Positions 1-9,468 are shown, counted from the stretch's first letter. The stretch is DNA of 64,000 nucleotides from Acinetobacter qingfengensis (GCF_008693185.1 NZ_VXKN01000003.1:245615-309614), one strand, 5' to 3'. Numbers and translations are program-made. Notes: generated from the letters alone by a model not told the origin.

Positions 1-469
1 AATAACGTTTATCAACCACACCTATTTGCACGTTAAAACGTGCCAATCGAAAGGCTGCACAAGCTGTATAAATAAAACAACACGCCAGACCAATACGCCC
101 CAGATCATGCACACTCCAACTGTACATGAGAATTGCTGGTGCAACACCAAAGGCCAATAAGTCTGACAATGAATCGTATTGCTCACCAAATGCACTTTGC
201 GCACCAATTGCCCGCGCAACCCGACCATCCAACCCATCAAATAAGGCGGCAAGAATAATCGCATAGACTGCCTGTTGATATTCACCATTCATACTGGCAA
301 TGATGGAATAAAAACCACTCAATAATGCGGCTGTCGTGATCAGATTGGGCCAAAGATAAATACCGCGGCGATGCACTTTTCCCGTTTCGGTATGTTCTTC
401 TTCAACTACTTCAAAGGTAATGCCTTCAAAGCTATCTTGTTGATCTTTGTTCTGGGGCTGATTTTGCAT
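1..469 (-). CDS. pssA: CDP-diacylglycerol-serine O-phosphatidyltransferase, 3' part cut by window edge
   Basis: This inner-membrane enzyme transfers a phosphatidyl group from CDP-diacylglycerol to L-serine, the first committed step towards phosphatidylethanolamine. Translation from the ATG at 469 gives a hydrophilic N-terminus (MQNQPQNKDQQ...), then hydrophobic segments around the CDP-alcohol phosphotransferase signature: DGLDGRVAR, then G, D and D at the expected spacing (…FGEQYDSLSD). These are the metal- and CDP-binding acidic residues of the family. About 156 codons are present and the C-terminal membrane segments lie outside the window. rlmJ lies 26 bp upstream on the same strand, so the two may be co-transcribed. 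Confidence 0.9.
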   Translation of the reverse strand, partial: MQNQPQNKDQQDSFEGITFEVVEEEHTETGKVHRRGIYLWPNLITTAALLSGFYSIIASMNGEYQQAVYAIILAALFDGLDGRVARAIGAQSAFGEQYDSLSDLLAFGVAPAILMYSWSVHDLGRIGLACCFIYTACAAFRLARFNVQIGVVDKRY

Positions 470-495
470 AGAGACCTTCTTTTTATAAATTCGGT

Positions 496-1353
496 TTACT
501 CACCAACTAACCAACGCACATTGGTCATTGCACCATGTTCAGTCATTTTTAAATGAGGTAGTAGCCACTGTAAAGCAGCTTTAGCATCTTCAGCAAATTG
601 CCAAGGTGGATTAATGACCAGTAAACCACAACCATTTAGCCCCACTGGTGTATCATCAGGCCAAACACAAATTTCACAAATCAATTGGCGACGAATACCG
701 GTTTTAAACATTTTTTTCTCAAAACGTTCAATCATGGCTCGATCCTTAATTGGATACCAGACAGCAAAAACTCCGGTTGCCCATTTTTTGTGTGCATTTT
801 GCAGCAATTCGACCAATTGTGGAAAATCCTTACGCTCAATTTCATAAGGTGGATCAATCATCACCAATCCACGTTTTTCCTTTGGTGGAATAACCGCAAG
901 TAGGCCTTCATACGCATCACGCTCATGCAATCCTACGCGTTTATCCCGAATATTGTCACGTAAATACTCAAAAACTTCTGATTGCATTTCAAAAATTGTG
1001 GCTTTGTCCTGCTCTCGCATTTCCTGTACTGCGAACCATGGTGAACCAGGATAAGCACCTTTTCCGTCCTGTTCACGTAATTGACCAACTAAATCAAGAT
1101 AACGTTGTATGGCAACAGGTGCCTGTTTTTTCTGCGCTGAAGAAAGTTGTATCAAACGATGAATTCCTGTCAGAAACTCTCCGGATTTTTGTGCAGGGGC
1201 CTCAGAAAGGTCGTACTTACCGGCACCACCATGCGTATCAATATAACGATAAGGTTTATCTTTGGCATTTAAACGGTCTAAAAGTTGCAATAACAAAACG
1301 TGTTTCATCACGTCAGCGAAATTGCCGGCATGGAAATGATGACGATAATTCAT
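496..1353 (-). CDS. rlmJ: 23S rRNA (adenine(2030)-N6)-methyltransferase RlmJ
   Basis: RlmJ uses S-adenosylmethionine to methylate N6 of A2030 in 23S rRNA. The 285-residue length is normal for the family. The N-terminus YRHHFHAGNFADVMKH is the hallmark of RlmJ. A glycine-rich SAM-binding stretch (DTHGGAGKYDL) sits at about residues 39-49, YPGSP at about 101-105, and the catalytic N6-adenine methylase motif DPPY at 167-170. The ATG at 1353 starts directly with the conserved motif, so the start is well supported. It is a cytoplasmic rRNA-modification enzyme upstream of pssA on the same strand, with no sign of damage. Confidence 0.95.
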   Translation of the reverse strand: MNYRHHFHAGNFADVMKHVLLLQLLDRLNAKDKPYRYIDTHGGAGKYDLSEAPAQKSGEFLTGIHRLIQLSSAQKKQAPVAIQRYLDLVGQLREQDGKGAYPGSPWFAVQEMREQDKATIFEMQSEVFEYLRDNIRDKRVGLHERDAYEGLLAVIPPKEKRGLVMIDPPYEIERKDFPQLVELLQNAHKKWATGVFAVWYPIKDRAMIERFEKKMFKTGIRRQLICEICVWPDDTPVGLNGCGLLVINPPWQFAEDAKAALQWLLPHLKMTEHGAMTNVRWLVGE

Positions 1354-1450
1354 GTTGCTGTGAGTTCCTTAATTCAGTAAGTAGTTTAACATGAAAAAAA
1401 AGTTATTTTTTGGACTGATCTTCATCTAAAATGTAGCCTTCCCATGAATC

Positions 1451-2071
1451 ATGATCATGACTATGCCCATGTTGCCAATTTCTGCTGCTTCTAACTGGAA
1501 CATCCATCAACTTTGTGATGACTTGAATGACAATGGTTTTGCCCTGCTTGATCATGCTTATTCAGATGATTTTTTCTTACAAATTCGTGAAGAATGTCTG
1601 GAAAATCTACAGGAATTTAAAGATGCTGCAATCCAAAATGGTGTAGTGAGTCAAATTCGTAGTGACCATATTCTGTGGATTAATCCAGAGTTACCCACAG
1701 CTTATCAGCATATCAAGGCACTCGAAGTACTTTCAGATCTGCTTAATCAAAATTTTTATCTAGGCATTAAAAATGTAGAAGCGCATTTTGCCTGTTATAA
1801 CCCAGGTGAGTTTTATGCCCTTCATCGTGATAATCCCCAGCAAAAAAATCATCGAATTATTTCTACTGTGTTGTATTTACAAGAAAAGTGGCAAGAAAAC
1901 TGGGGAGGATTATTACGGCTACAGGATAAACACGGCAATTGGCACTTAATCGAACCCCACCCTAATCGATTGGCAGTTTTTCAGAGCGATTTATTACATG
2001 AAGTGCTTGCTGCACAACAACAACGTTTATCCATTACAGGATGGCTGCGTTCCGATCAAAATTTATGGTAA
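1451..2071 (+). CDS. 2-oxoglutarate/Fe(II)-dependent oxygenase (SM-20/prolyl-hydroxylase-like)
   Basis: The 206-residue protein has the double-stranded beta-helix features of 2OG-Fe(II) oxygenases. His125-x-Asp127 (in FYALHRDN) and distal His183 (in DLLHEVL) form the iron triad. Arg192 (in RLSITGWLR) would bind the 2-oxoglutarate carboxylate. The layout resembles SM-20/EGL-9-like prolyl hydroxylases, but the substrate cannot be told from sequence. Four in-frame ATGs fall at 1451, 1457, 1463 and 1469 with no clear ribosome-binding site, so the exact start is uncertain. It is divergent from rlmJ, with about 100 bp between them. Confidence 0.82.
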   Translation: MIMTMPMLPISAASNWNIHQLCDDLNDNGFALLDHAYSDDFFLQIREECLENLQEFKDAAIQNGVVSQIRSDHILWINPELPTAYQHIKALEVLSDLLNQNFYLGIKNVEAHFACYNPGEFYALHRDNPQQKNHRIISTVLYLQEKWQENWGGLLRLQDKHGNWHLIEPHPNRLAVFQSDLLHEVLAAQQQRLSITGWLRSDQNLW

Positions 2072-2163
2072 ATTTTTACTGATCAATTTTTCCATATTGA
2101 AAATTCTTTAAAAATCAACTGCTGCCCATATATAAAGAACAATGACTTGATGAGGAACCGGAC

Positions 2164-2682
2164 ATGAGCCAACGTATTATTCAAAGAATTGGTGAAACCG
2201 ATCAGTTTTATCTGAAAAAAAATACTCCTGAACTGGCATTGGAGCGTGGCGATCTGCGCTTGCAATTAGTAACTTTAAGCCATAATCGTCAGGAGCAAAT
2301 CCATTTTTTACACGAAGCCATTGTGATTTTAGAACAATCACGTCTAGAATTTGATGAAATACCCCTTCAACTATACCTTGATCTTTCATTACAATTGGGT
2401 CGTGCGTACATGATGTACTATGAGCTGACTCGAGATACAAAGTTCGCCACCATTACCCAGCAAATTTTAAAACCATTGGCACATTATCAGGATGGAGATT
2501 TGCTATTTTTACTGGCTTATGCTTGCGCAGTAAAGTCCGAGTTTGCCATGACCAAACACTGGCTGCAAAAATATGTACGTAGTCCAGTGTTTGATTTTGC
2601 ACTTTTACAAAACCATACGGCCTTTCAACACTTGCAATCACAACAATGGTTTGCTGGGTTATTAAAAGGTAAATTACATTAA
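2164..2682 (+). CDS. Uncharacterised helical protein, 172 aa
   Basis: I do not recognise a family. The product is soluble, with no signal peptide or membrane segment, and looks alpha-helical: repeated amphipathic stretches rich in Leu, Gln and Glu suggest a short TPR-like or helical-repeat fold (inference only). A good ribosome-binding site (GAGGA) precedes the ATG. It follows the 2OG oxygenase by about 90 bp and overlaps the stop of the convergent DUF2789 gene by four bases. Codon use and composition match its neighbours, so it is probably a real conserved gene. Confidence 0.7.
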   Translation: MSQRIIQRIGETDQFYLKKNTPELALERGDLRLQLVTLSHNRQEQIHFLHEAIVILEQSRLEFDEIPLQLYLDLSLQLGRAYMMYYELTRDTKFATITQQILKPLAHYQDGDLLFLLAYACAVKSEFAMTKHWLQKYVRSPVFDFALLQNHTAFQHLQSQQWFAGLLKGKLH

Positions 2683-2930
2683 GGCTTTTCTTGGCTATCA
2701 TGATGGAGTTGTTGATTTAAATCATCTACCACGATTGCCCAATTATCATCTTGTTTAAATTGTTGCGCAAGAAATTGCCGTTGTCCTTCATTCCAAAAGG
2801 GTGCATCCACTAATTTAACATCGGCAGGGAGCTGATGTGTTTTAATAAACGCATCAATCGCAAGCTGATCCGAATCCAACCCTAGTTGTTCAAATAACAT
2901 TTCATAAGTAGGTTCTTGTCCATCTAGCAT
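2679..2930 (-). CDS. DUF2789 family small protein
   Basis: This 83-residue soluble acidic protein matches my recollection of DUF2789: a start like PTYEMLFEQLGLDS, a central LPADVKLVDAPFWNEGQ, and a C-terminal segment ending DDLNQQLH. The family is small, helical and without a known function. It is transcribed convergently with the 172-aa gene, overlapping by a few bases at the stops. No signal peptide or cysteine motif is visible. Confidence 0.75.
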   Translation of the reverse strand: MLDGQEPTYEMLFEQLGLDSDQLAIDAFIKTHQLPADVKLVDAPFWNEGQRQFLAQQFKQDDNWAIVVDDLNQQLHHDSQEKP

Positions 2931-3029
2931 TGTATTCTCCTTATCATTGATTGGCTGGATAACTTTTATCCTGACAGATCTATATAGAAAACAAAAGTAT
3001 GCTGATGTTTAGCCTTGTTATCATTTGTA

Positions 3030-3902
3030 TCAGTATAACCAGTGAATAAATAATCCATAAAACAAAAGTAGACCACAACTCACTACCGTACCAGCAGCAA
3101 TATATTGAGCAGATTTTCCTGTACCTGCATAATATGTTTCCAAGGAAACGATATTTGCACCAGGAGGTAGAAAAAAAATCATCAACATGACTGCAATATA
3201 TTGGTCAACTTGAGCAAAATGAAAAACATACCAGGTCAAAATACAAATCCCAACACCAATACTTAATCTGATCAGAGCTTGCCTCAAGGCAAAAACAAGA
3301 TCAGAGCCTAAAATTTTGGTATGTCGCATCCACATCCCCAAAACAAACATACCAGCAAAACTGGTTGCAACTTTTACAAACTCATATAAACCATCGGCAA
3401 TGTCATGAGATTGCCAATGCTGAATTCCAGTTAAACGCAAAATTGTAGCAATAGCGAGAGCAATTACGGGAGGGGATTTTAAAATACGCTGGATAAAATA
3501 CGATACAGAATTGATTTGTGGACTTAATGCTGCAACGGCAATCACATTACCAAATAAGGATCCACCAATGTATAACGATACCATCGCTGCACTGACCTGA
3601 TCACCAAAAATTGCAAAAGCTACCGGAAAACCAAGCCACGCCAGATTAGGATAAGAAATACATAAGGCTTGAACTTTATCCGTACTCATACAGAGATAAA
3701 ATGCATATAAGATTGCTGAACTCAACAAACTAAAAGCAATTAAATTTATACTGCCCGGCTGGTAAAATACCATGTTGTAGACAATCACATAAGGAATCAG
3801 AAATTGTGATAATAATTGGGCAAGATAACGTTTTAATTTTGGAAATCGATCTGCCAGCATCAATCCTAAAACAAATGATATTACTGGCAGTGCTAAGCTC
3901 AT
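3030..3902 (-). CDS. AEC-family transporter (auxin efflux carrier-like permease)
   Basis: The 290-residue protein is almost entirely hydrophobic, with about nine to ten membrane segments. Its layout is that of bacterial AEC (auxin efflux carrier) permeases: an N-terminal SFVLGLMLADRFPKLKRYL, a central amphipathic connector, and a C-terminal region containing PPGANIVSLETYY, typical of the second half of the family. Bacterial members export or import small carboxylates or other metabolites; the substrate here is unknown. It stands alone on the minus strand, and no partner gene suggests a substrate. Confidence 0.8.
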   Translation of the reverse strand: MSLALPVISFVLGLMLADRFPKLKRYLAQLLSQFLIPYVIVYNMVFYQPGSINLIAFSLLSSAILYAFYLCMSTDKVQALCISYPNLAWLGFPVAFAIFGDQVSAAMVSLYIGGSLFGNVIAVAALSPQINSVSYFIQRILKSPPVIALAIATILRLTGIQHWQSHDIADGLYEFVKVATSFAGMFVLGMWMRHTKILGSDLVFALRQALIRLSIGVGICILTWYVFHFAQVDQYIAVMLMIFFLPPGANIVSLETYYAGTGKSAQYIAAGTVVSCGLLLFYGLFIHWLY

Positions 3903-3960
3903 TCCATGACCTATAAAAAATATAATGAATTTGCAGTATATGATATTTAGATCTATTTTT

Positions 3961-4755
3961 TCACATAACTTTTGCTGTTTTTAATGTTTGCTGTATCTTC
4001 TGAATTTTTCCAGCATGTTCCCCTTGCTGTGTTTTTTCCAACCAAATCATATCCTGATTGATGATTTTAAAAAAATTGGAGCAACGTGTTCCATACTTTT
4101 CACTTTGAATAAACGTTGAAGAAATAAGCTGTTCCAATTCTAGAGAAATACCCGTATCTGGTAAAAGTGCCTGAGCAACTTTACGTTGATCCTGCAAAAT
4201 TTGCCATGCTGCATCCATTTGATCAGATAATGATGTATTCGACAGTTGTAATAACGGTAAAAATTCCTGAGTAAAACGTTTGCGCAAATGTGCTGTTTTC
4301 TGCCAATGATCATGTAACAAAGCATTAGAAACAACATACACGCCATTCGCTAAAACCTGTGGTGTTTCACCACGATTACTCATATACACGGCCTGCACTG
4401 TATTTCCCATCATCAAATTAAATCCAGCATACAACTGTTGTTGTTGCTCCAGTTGTCGGGCAAATCGAATCGGAGACAAATCCGAATGCAAAAAATCCTT
4501 GATTAATTGCCCCCTAGAAGTTGCAAAATGACGTTGATCCCGACCATCACGAAAGTTGGTCACAACAGCCCAACGACCTGTTTCATTCACAGCCATCCAT
4601 GTACCCCCCTGCTGTAAATCCTTTCCAGCATAAAATGCTTCATTTTGCCAATAATGCAAAGCCTGCGCCGGACGATGATAAAATTCATCTCGGTTAGACA
4701 ATATCAATACAGGGGTATTTTCCAGCACTTGCCATGCCAATGCCACAATACACAT
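3961..4755 (-). CDS. NRDE (TANGO2-like) family protein
   Basis: The protein belongs to the NRDE/TANGO2 family. It begins MCIVALAWQ, with Cys2 in the position of the family's conserved N-terminal cysteine, and carries the eponymous NRDE in ILSNRDEFYHRPA. Further family features are a GGTWMAVNETGRWAVVTNFRD stretch split by glycines and a C-terminal CSNFF-like segment. I place the start at 4755, giving 264 aa, because the conserved N-terminus must begin at this Met; the reading frame stays open further upstream. Bacterial members have been linked to haem handling, but no activity can be read from the sequence. It is divergent from lgt. Confidence 0.85.
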   Translation of the reverse strand: MCIVALAWQVLENTPVLILSNRDEFYHRPAQALHYWQNEAFYAGKDLQQGGTWMAVNETGRWAVVTNFRDGRDQRHFATSRGQLIKDFLHSDLSPIRFARQLEQQQQLYAGFNLMMGNTVQAVYMSNRGETPQVLANGVYVVSNALLHDHWQKTAHLRKRFTQEFLPLLQLSNTSLSDQMDAAWQILQDQRKVAQALLPDTGISLELEQLISSTFIQSEKYGTRCSNFFKIINQDMIWLEKTQQGEHAGKIQKIQQTLKTAKVM

Positions 4756-4850
4756 CTCTAGGCTCACTTTAACTTTACACACTGAATGTACAACATTTTT
4801 CTTTTTTTCCGCTACAATCATGCACAAAATAAACTCTTTAGGATTTATCA

Positions 4851-5660
4851 ATGCTGACTTATCCAAACATTGATCCTGTTGCACTGCATCTGGGACCAGT
4901 CAGCATCCACTGGTATGGTGTGATGTATTTACTGGCATTTTTATGTGCATGGGGATTGGCGACTTATCGTGCCAAACAACGTGACAGCTGGAATTCCGAA
5001 ATGATTTCCGACCTGATCTTTTATGGAGCGCTTGGTGTAATCCTGGGTGGACGCATTGGTTATGTATTGTTTTATGAGTTTGATCAGTTTCTGGCTAATC
5101 CTGTATGGTTATTCCAAGTTTGGACAGGTGGCATGAGTTTTCATGGTGGCTTTATTGGTGTGATACTGGCAATGATTTTCTGGTGCCGTAAATACCACAA
5201 ATCATGGTTTGAAACATTGGATTTTATTGCACCCTGCGTACCAACCGGTTTGATGTTTGGACGTTTTGGTAATTTCATCGGTGGCGAGCTTTATGGCCGT
5301 GCTGTCACTAATCCTGATTATCCTTTTGGTATGATTTTTCCCACAGATCCATTGCATCTGGTACGTCATCCATCACAGATTTATCAGGCAATGTGTGAAG
5401 GTCTATTACTTTTTATCATTCTATGGTTTTTCAGTCGCAAGCCTCGCCCAAGAATGGCGGTATCAGCAGTTTTTCTGATGGGTTATGGTGTAGCACGTTT
5501 CTTTATGGAATTTTTCCGTGAACCTGATGCTGATCAGGGTTATATTCTTTTTGGCTGGGTAACCAAAGGGCAAATACTGAGTTTTCCAATGATTATTATC
5601 GGTGTTATTTTGTTGTGGTACGCATATCAACGCAAGCAATATGACTGGCGATTAAAATAA
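4851..5660 (+). CDS. lgt: Prolipoprotein diacylglyceryl transferase
   Basis: Lgt is the inner-membrane enzyme that attaches a diacylglyceryl group from phosphatidylglycerol to the lipobox cysteine of prolipoproteins, the first step of lipoprotein maturation. The 269-residue protein has about seven membrane segments. Family signatures are clear: HGG at 98-100 in the essential H-G-G-F-I-G-V loop, and GRFGNFIGGELYGR at about 137-150 including the conserved Arg. An AGGA ribosome-binding site precedes the ATG. Several lipoproteins in this window (LptE, the META protein, the outer-membrane factor) would be its substrates. Confidence 0.97.
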   Translation: MLTYPNIDPVALHLGPVSIHWYGVMYLLAFLCAWGLATYRAKQRDSWNSEMISDLIFYGALGVILGGRIGYVLFYEFDQFLANPVWLFQVWTGGMSFHGGFIGVILAMIFWCRKYHKSWFETLDFIAPCVPTGLMFGRFGNFIGGELYGRAVTNPDYPFGMIFPTDPLHLVRHPSQIYQAMCEGLLLFIILWFFSRKPRPRMAVSAVFLMGYGVARFFMEFFREPDADQGYILFGWVTKGQILSFPMIIIGVILLWYAYQRKQYDWRLK

Positions 5661-5734
5661 CAGCATAAATGATATCAGGACAGCGTTGTAATAATGAACC
5701 GTCCTGTATCAATTAATTTATTAAGAGTTTATTC

Positions 5735-6100
5735 ATGAAATCGGGAAAAATTACACTTATCATTGTTCCGATCCTACTTACAGCTTGTCATCAGGATAAT
5801 ACATTATACCGTGATGTTTATAATTCACAGCGGGACTGTATGCAGGACTGGAATAGTGAACTTTGCGAAGCAGAAGACTCATCAACTTCTAGCTATGCTT
5901 ATTATATACATCGTTATTTGGGACCACAATATTATCGTAAGAATCGTCAAGTCAAAATGAATTTATCTGGCCGTAAAATCAAAGCTAAAGGAAATCACAG
6001 CACCAAACAGCCTTTGATTTCGCAATCTATTGATCGTTTAGCAAAATCAACGCCAATACGAGGCGGTTTTGGACGTGCCAGCTCCTCTTTTGGTGGCTAA
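5735..6100 (+). CDS. Putative lipoprotein, YgiB/DUF1190-like
   Basis: The 121-residue product has a short signal peptide ending in a lipobox (LLTAC, Cys about residue 18), so it is probably an outer-membrane lipoprotein. Early cysteines (RDCMQDW, ELCEAE), a Tyr-rich middle and a basic Gly/Ser tail ending GGFGRASSSFGG resemble the YgiB/DUF1190 family. It lies seven bases before a glutathionylspermidine-synthase-like gene, the same pairing as ygiB-ygiC, which supports the assignment more strongly than sequence alone. Function is unknown. Confidence 0.7.
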   Translation: MKSGKITLIIVPILLTACHQDNTLYRDVYNSQRDCMQDWNSELCEAEDSSTSSYAYYIHRYLGPQYYRKNRQVKMNLSGRKIKAKGNHSTKQPLISQSIDRLAKSTPIRGGFGRASSSFGG

Positions 6101-6106
6101 TAAATA

Positions 6107-7267
6107 ATGAAACGAATACAACTTCCTATTCGCAATAATTGGCAACAACAACATCAAGATATTGGTTTTGATTATTACAATCTACCTTCTGAAGATGGCT
6201 CAATTTATTGGTCAGAAGGTATAGCTTATGAATTTACCCTTAAACAAATTGAACACCTTGAAGATGCAGCCAATGAATTGCATCAAATGTGCCTGCACAT
6301 TGTAAAACACATGATTCAATCAGGTGATTATCCTGCTTATTTTCAAATTCCATCTGCTGCGCTTTCGACTATTGAACAATCATGGAAGCAACAAGCTGCC
6401 ATGCTATACGGACGTTTTGATTTTGCCTATGATGGACACAATATCAAAATGCTGGAATATAATGCAGATACACCAACCGGATTGCTTGAAGCTTCTGTCG
6501 CACAATGGCGATGGCTAGAACAGGTGGAACAGATCAAACATCGTGATCAATTTAACAGCATTCATGAAGACTTGATTGCACGCTGGAAAACATTATATCC
6601 AAATGCTGCCCATATTCATTTTGCAGCCTGTTATGAAGCAGGCCGGGAAGATTGGGGAAACTTGGAATACCTCATGGACACTGCTTATCAAGCAGGCTTG
6701 AATGTCAGCGAAATGTCTATCGAGAATATTGGCTGGGACGGACGAAATTTTGTAGATCTTAACAACCATACGATTGCGCATTTATTCAAACTTTATCCAT
6801 GGGAATGGTTGTGGGAAGAAAAATTTGCCCAGTATCTTCCTGCAACCACACAATGGATAGAACCATGCTGGAAAATGTTACTTTCTAACAAAGCCATTTT
6901 AATTGAATTATGGAAACATTTTCCACGACATCCACTTTTGGTTGCAACATATCCTTTTAATCAACAACAACATTATCAAGGAAAATGGGTTAAAAAACCA
7001 ATTCTGGCCAGAGAAGGGGCTAACATTCAAATTTTTGAAAATAATCAAAATTTAGGGGCGGCTTCAGGAAGTTTTTATTTTGCAGATTACGCCAAATCAG
7101 GTCATGTGATGCAACAATGGATTGAAACACCATTATATCAAGGCATGCTACCTACACTCGGTTTATGGATGATTGGTGATGAATGTAGTGGCTTATCCAT
7201 TCGGGAAGACCGCTATCAAGTGATTGGCAATGATGCGCATTTTGCAGCGCATTATTTTATAGAATAA
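6107..7267 (+). CDS. Glutathionylspermidine synthase-like ATP-grasp protein (YgiC/YjfC type)
   Basis: The 386-residue protein matches the synthetase half of glutathionylspermidine synthase as found in stand-alone YgiC/YjfC proteins. Characteristic segments are MLYGRFDFAYDG, MLEYNADTPTGLLE (acidic and Asn residues of the ATP-grasp metal site), KLYPWEWLW, a KPILAREGANI phosphate-binding loop and a C-terminal G-D-E-C-S-G-L-S-I-R-E-D segment. No amidase domain is present, so it would form an amide bond between a carboxylate and an amine, but whether the substrates are glutathione and spermidine is unproven for this subgroup. It is in an operon with the preceding lipoprotein gene. Confidence 0.87.
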   Translation: MKRIQLPIRNNWQQQHQDIGFDYYNLPSEDGSIYWSEGIAYEFTLKQIEHLEDAANELHQMCLHIVKHMIQSGDYPAYFQIPSAALSTIEQSWKQQAAMLYGRFDFAYDGHNIKMLEYNADTPTGLLEASVAQWRWLEQVEQIKHRDQFNSIHEDLIARWKTLYPNAAHIHFAACYEAGREDWGNLEYLMDTAYQAGLNVSEMSIENIGWDGRNFVDLNNHTIAHLFKLYPWEWLWEEKFAQYLPATTQWIEPCWKMLLSNKAILIELWKHFPRHPLLVATYPFNQQQHYQGKWVKKPILAREGANIQIFENNQNLGAASGSFYFADYAKSGHVMQQWIETPLYQGMLPTLGLWMIGDECSGLSIREDRYQVIGNDAHFAAHYFIE

Positions 7268-7281
7268 CAGTAAGGCACACG

Positions 7282-7755
7282 TCAAATCTGGTGTTGTGCT
7301 ACTCGATGCATATATTTGCTCAATCGGACAAAAAATATCACTTGTAACAATACAGTAAATGCCGACACACACCACTCATACCAGACATCTAACCAAAAAA
7401 TGGAAAGATTAAAAATATCAAAAATATTCAACAGCAATAAAGCAAAAATAATCCCTGCTACAGAAGTTTGCAGCATAATTGGAAAAGATAATGCAGTAAT
7501 ACGCTGAATGAAAAATTCCCCCTGTTCTGCACCATTAATCTGATAAGCACGATTAATCCCAAACAACATGATAATAATAGTCAATACACCTTCAAACAGA
7601 ATCACCGCAGGGTTATAGTAAGGTGAGTACATTGCATAATAATACAAAGCACTGATCAACAACGCTGTTCCCAGATAATAATTTTTATATTGGCGCTGTG
7701 TTAAGGCATTTTGTGCAAGTTCGTGTGCCAAAGCCTTGGTATTCCAGATATGCAT
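7282..7755 (-). CDS. Uncharacterised membrane protein, 157 aa
   Basis: I do not recognise the family. The product has a short cytoplasmic N-terminus (WNTKALAHELAQ) followed by four likely transmembrane helices at about residues 27-45, 50-68, 87-112 and 118-143, and a basic C-terminal tail. It is convergent with the YgiC-like gene with only 15 bp between stops. No catalytic motif is visible. Confidence 0.6.
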   Translation of the reverse strand: MHIWNTKALAHELAQNALTQRQYKNYYLGTALLISALYYYAMYSPYYNPAVILFEGVLTIIIMLFGINRAYQINGAEQGEFFIQRITALSFPIMLQTSVAGIIFALLLLNIFDIFNLSIFWLDVWYEWCVSAFTVLLQVIFFVRLSKYMHRVAQHQI

Positions 7756-8007
7756 ATATGTATCAAAATTATCCTGTGTGCTGCCATTTAATCATAAATG
7801 TACCGAAATACTAGCTTTAACTCCAGCACAATTGTAAATAGTCTTGGCATGATCCATTGCGTCATGCCTCAAAATAAAACACCTAAAACACAAGTTACAC
7901 GAGGCAAATTTATTAAAATAGTTTTTTGGTATAAACTGCCCCAACCCATAAATTTTATTGTCTTTTTCAATCGAATTTGACAAATATTTAACCTCGATGG
8001 AAATCTT

Positions 8008-8850
8008 ATGAGAGCGTATTTAGACCTTTTGCAACATATTCTGGAGAATGGTGGAGATAAAGGTGATCGTACTGGTACTGGCACACGTTCCGTATTTGGT
8101 CATCAAATGCGCTTCGATTTATCAGAAGGCTTTCCTTTATTAACTACAAAAAAAGTGCATTTTCGCTCAATCATTATTGAATTATTATGGTTCCTAAAAG
8201 GTGATACCAACGTTAAATACTTACAAAACCATAATGTTACGATCTGGGATGAATGGTCAACTGCGCAACAAACTGCACGTTTTGGCCGACCTGAAGGTCA
8301 ACTTGGGCCAGTATATGGTCATCAATGGCGAAATTTTGGTGCCAGTAAAAATGTCGATGGAAGTTATCAGCAGGATGGCTTTGACCAGATTAAATGGTTA
8401 ATTAACGAAATTAAAACGAATCCCAATTCACGCCGATTAATTGTTTCAGGCTGGAATCCCAACGAAGCCGGACAAGTTGCTTTGCCACCCTGCCACACAC
8501 TTTTTCAGTTTTTTGTACAGAATGACAAATTGTCTTGTCAACTTTACCAGCGCAGTGCTGATGTATTTCTGGGTGTACCCTTTAATATTGCCAGTTATGC
8601 CCTACTCACCCACATGATTGCACAAGTATGCGATTTAAAGGTGGGCGATTTTATCTGGACAGGTGGCGATACACATTTATATTGCAACCACTTTGAACAG
8701 GCCAAAGAACAGCTTAGCCGAAAACCTCTAGCATTGTGTGAATTAAAATTAAATCCCGAAGTTCGGGATCTATTTGATTTTAAATTTGAAGATATTGAAA
8801 TTGTAAATTATCAATCACATCCGGCAATTAAAGCGCCAGTTGCCATTTAG
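8008..8850 (+). CDS. thyA: Thymidylate synthase
   Basis: ThyA converts dUMP and 5,10-methylenetetrahydrofolate to dTMP and dihydrofolate in the cytoplasm. The 280-residue protein shows the full family pattern: [11 protein letters not shown] near residues 21-31, the [13 protein letters not shown] folate/dUMP stretch at about 99-111, and catalytic Cys162 in [13 protein letters not shown]. The [18 protein letters not shown] dUMP-binding segment follows. folA lies about 90 bp downstream; the pairing makes sense because ThyA's dihydrofolate is recycled by FolA. Confidence 0.97.
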   Translation: MRAYLDLLQHILENGGDKGDRTGTGTRSVFGHQMRFDLSEGFPLLTTKKVHFRSIIIELLWFLKGDTNVKYLQNHNVTIWDEWSTAQQTARFGRPEGQLGPVYGHQWRNFGASKNVDGSYQQDGFDQIKWLINEIKTNPNSRRLIVSGWNPNEAGQVALPPCHTLFQFFVQNDKLSCQLYQRSADVFLGVPFNIASYALLTHMIAQVCDLKVGDFIWTGGDTHLYCNHFEQAKEQLSRKPLALCELKLNPEVRDLFDFKFEDIEIVNYQSHPAIKAPVAI

Positions 8851-8943
8851 TTTAATTATTGACGCTACAATTCAGGCGAATAAATTTAAAATCGTCAATT
8901 AAAAACAGACAATCGACTTAATTTAACGAGATGAATATAAAAC

Positions 8944-9468
8944 ATGGCATTTAATAATATTGAAGTGGTACATGTCGTTGCTTTTGATCAACATTATTGT
9001 ATTGGTAAAAACAATCAAATGGCTTGGCATATTTCCGAGGATTTCAAACATTTTAAAGAAATCACTCAGGGAGGTATTATTATTATGGGCCGTAAGACCT
9101 TTGAATCTATTGGTCGCCCACTGCCGAACCGTATCAATTGGGTAATCACCCATGACCATCAATGGCAACATGATGGTGTAAAAGTAGCACATTCTATTGA
9201 AGATGCTCTACAAGAAGCCAGTTTTGATCTAGATGAGGTAGAAAAACAAAGTTTATTTATTATTGGTGGCGGGGAAATTTTCACCCAGACACTCGCGATT
9301 ACAGATCGTCTGGAAATTACGCATGTCGATTTAAATATTCAGGGCGATGCTTTTTATCCAGCCATCAGCAAAGAATTTGTGCTAACGCAATTTAGTGACC
9401 ATATCAGTGAGAAAACTCAAATTGCTTTTCGCTTTGCACAATATTTACGCCAAGATAATTTTTGCTAA
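8944..9468 (+). CDS. folA: Dihydrofolate reductase
   Basis: FolA reduces dihydrofolate to tetrahydrofolate with NADPH and is the target of trimethoprim. The 174-residue protein carries the chromosomal DHFR signatures: a VVAFDQHYCIGKNNQMAWHIS N-terminus with the Met20-type loop, acidic Asp33 in the active site, GRKTFESIGRPLPNR, and the nucleotide-binding IIGGGEIFTQ. It follows thyA on the same strand. The DUF4105 gene starts three bases after its stop, so those two are almost certainly co-transcribed. Confidence 0.97.
   Translation: MAFNNIEVVHVVAFDQHYCIGKNNQMAWHISEDFKHFKEITQGGIIIMGRKTFESIGRPLPNRINWVITHDHQWQHDGVKVAHSIEDALQEASFDLDEVEKQSLFIIGGGEIFTQTLAITDRLEITHVDLNIQGDAFYPAISKEFVLTQFSDHISEKTQIAFRFAQYLRQDNFC

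Noticed and set aside
996..1394. 132-codon plus-strand frame over rlmJ
   Set aside because: It is the complement of a confidently assigned methyltransferase gene and resembles no protein.
5661..5734. Terminator after lgt
   Set aside because: A partial stem (AGGAC / GTCCT) can be drawn but the loop is long, internal pairing poor and no T tract follows.
8829..8943. Terminator between thyA and folA
   Set aside because: Only AT-rich sequence without a GC-containing stem plus T tract; co-transcription remains possible.
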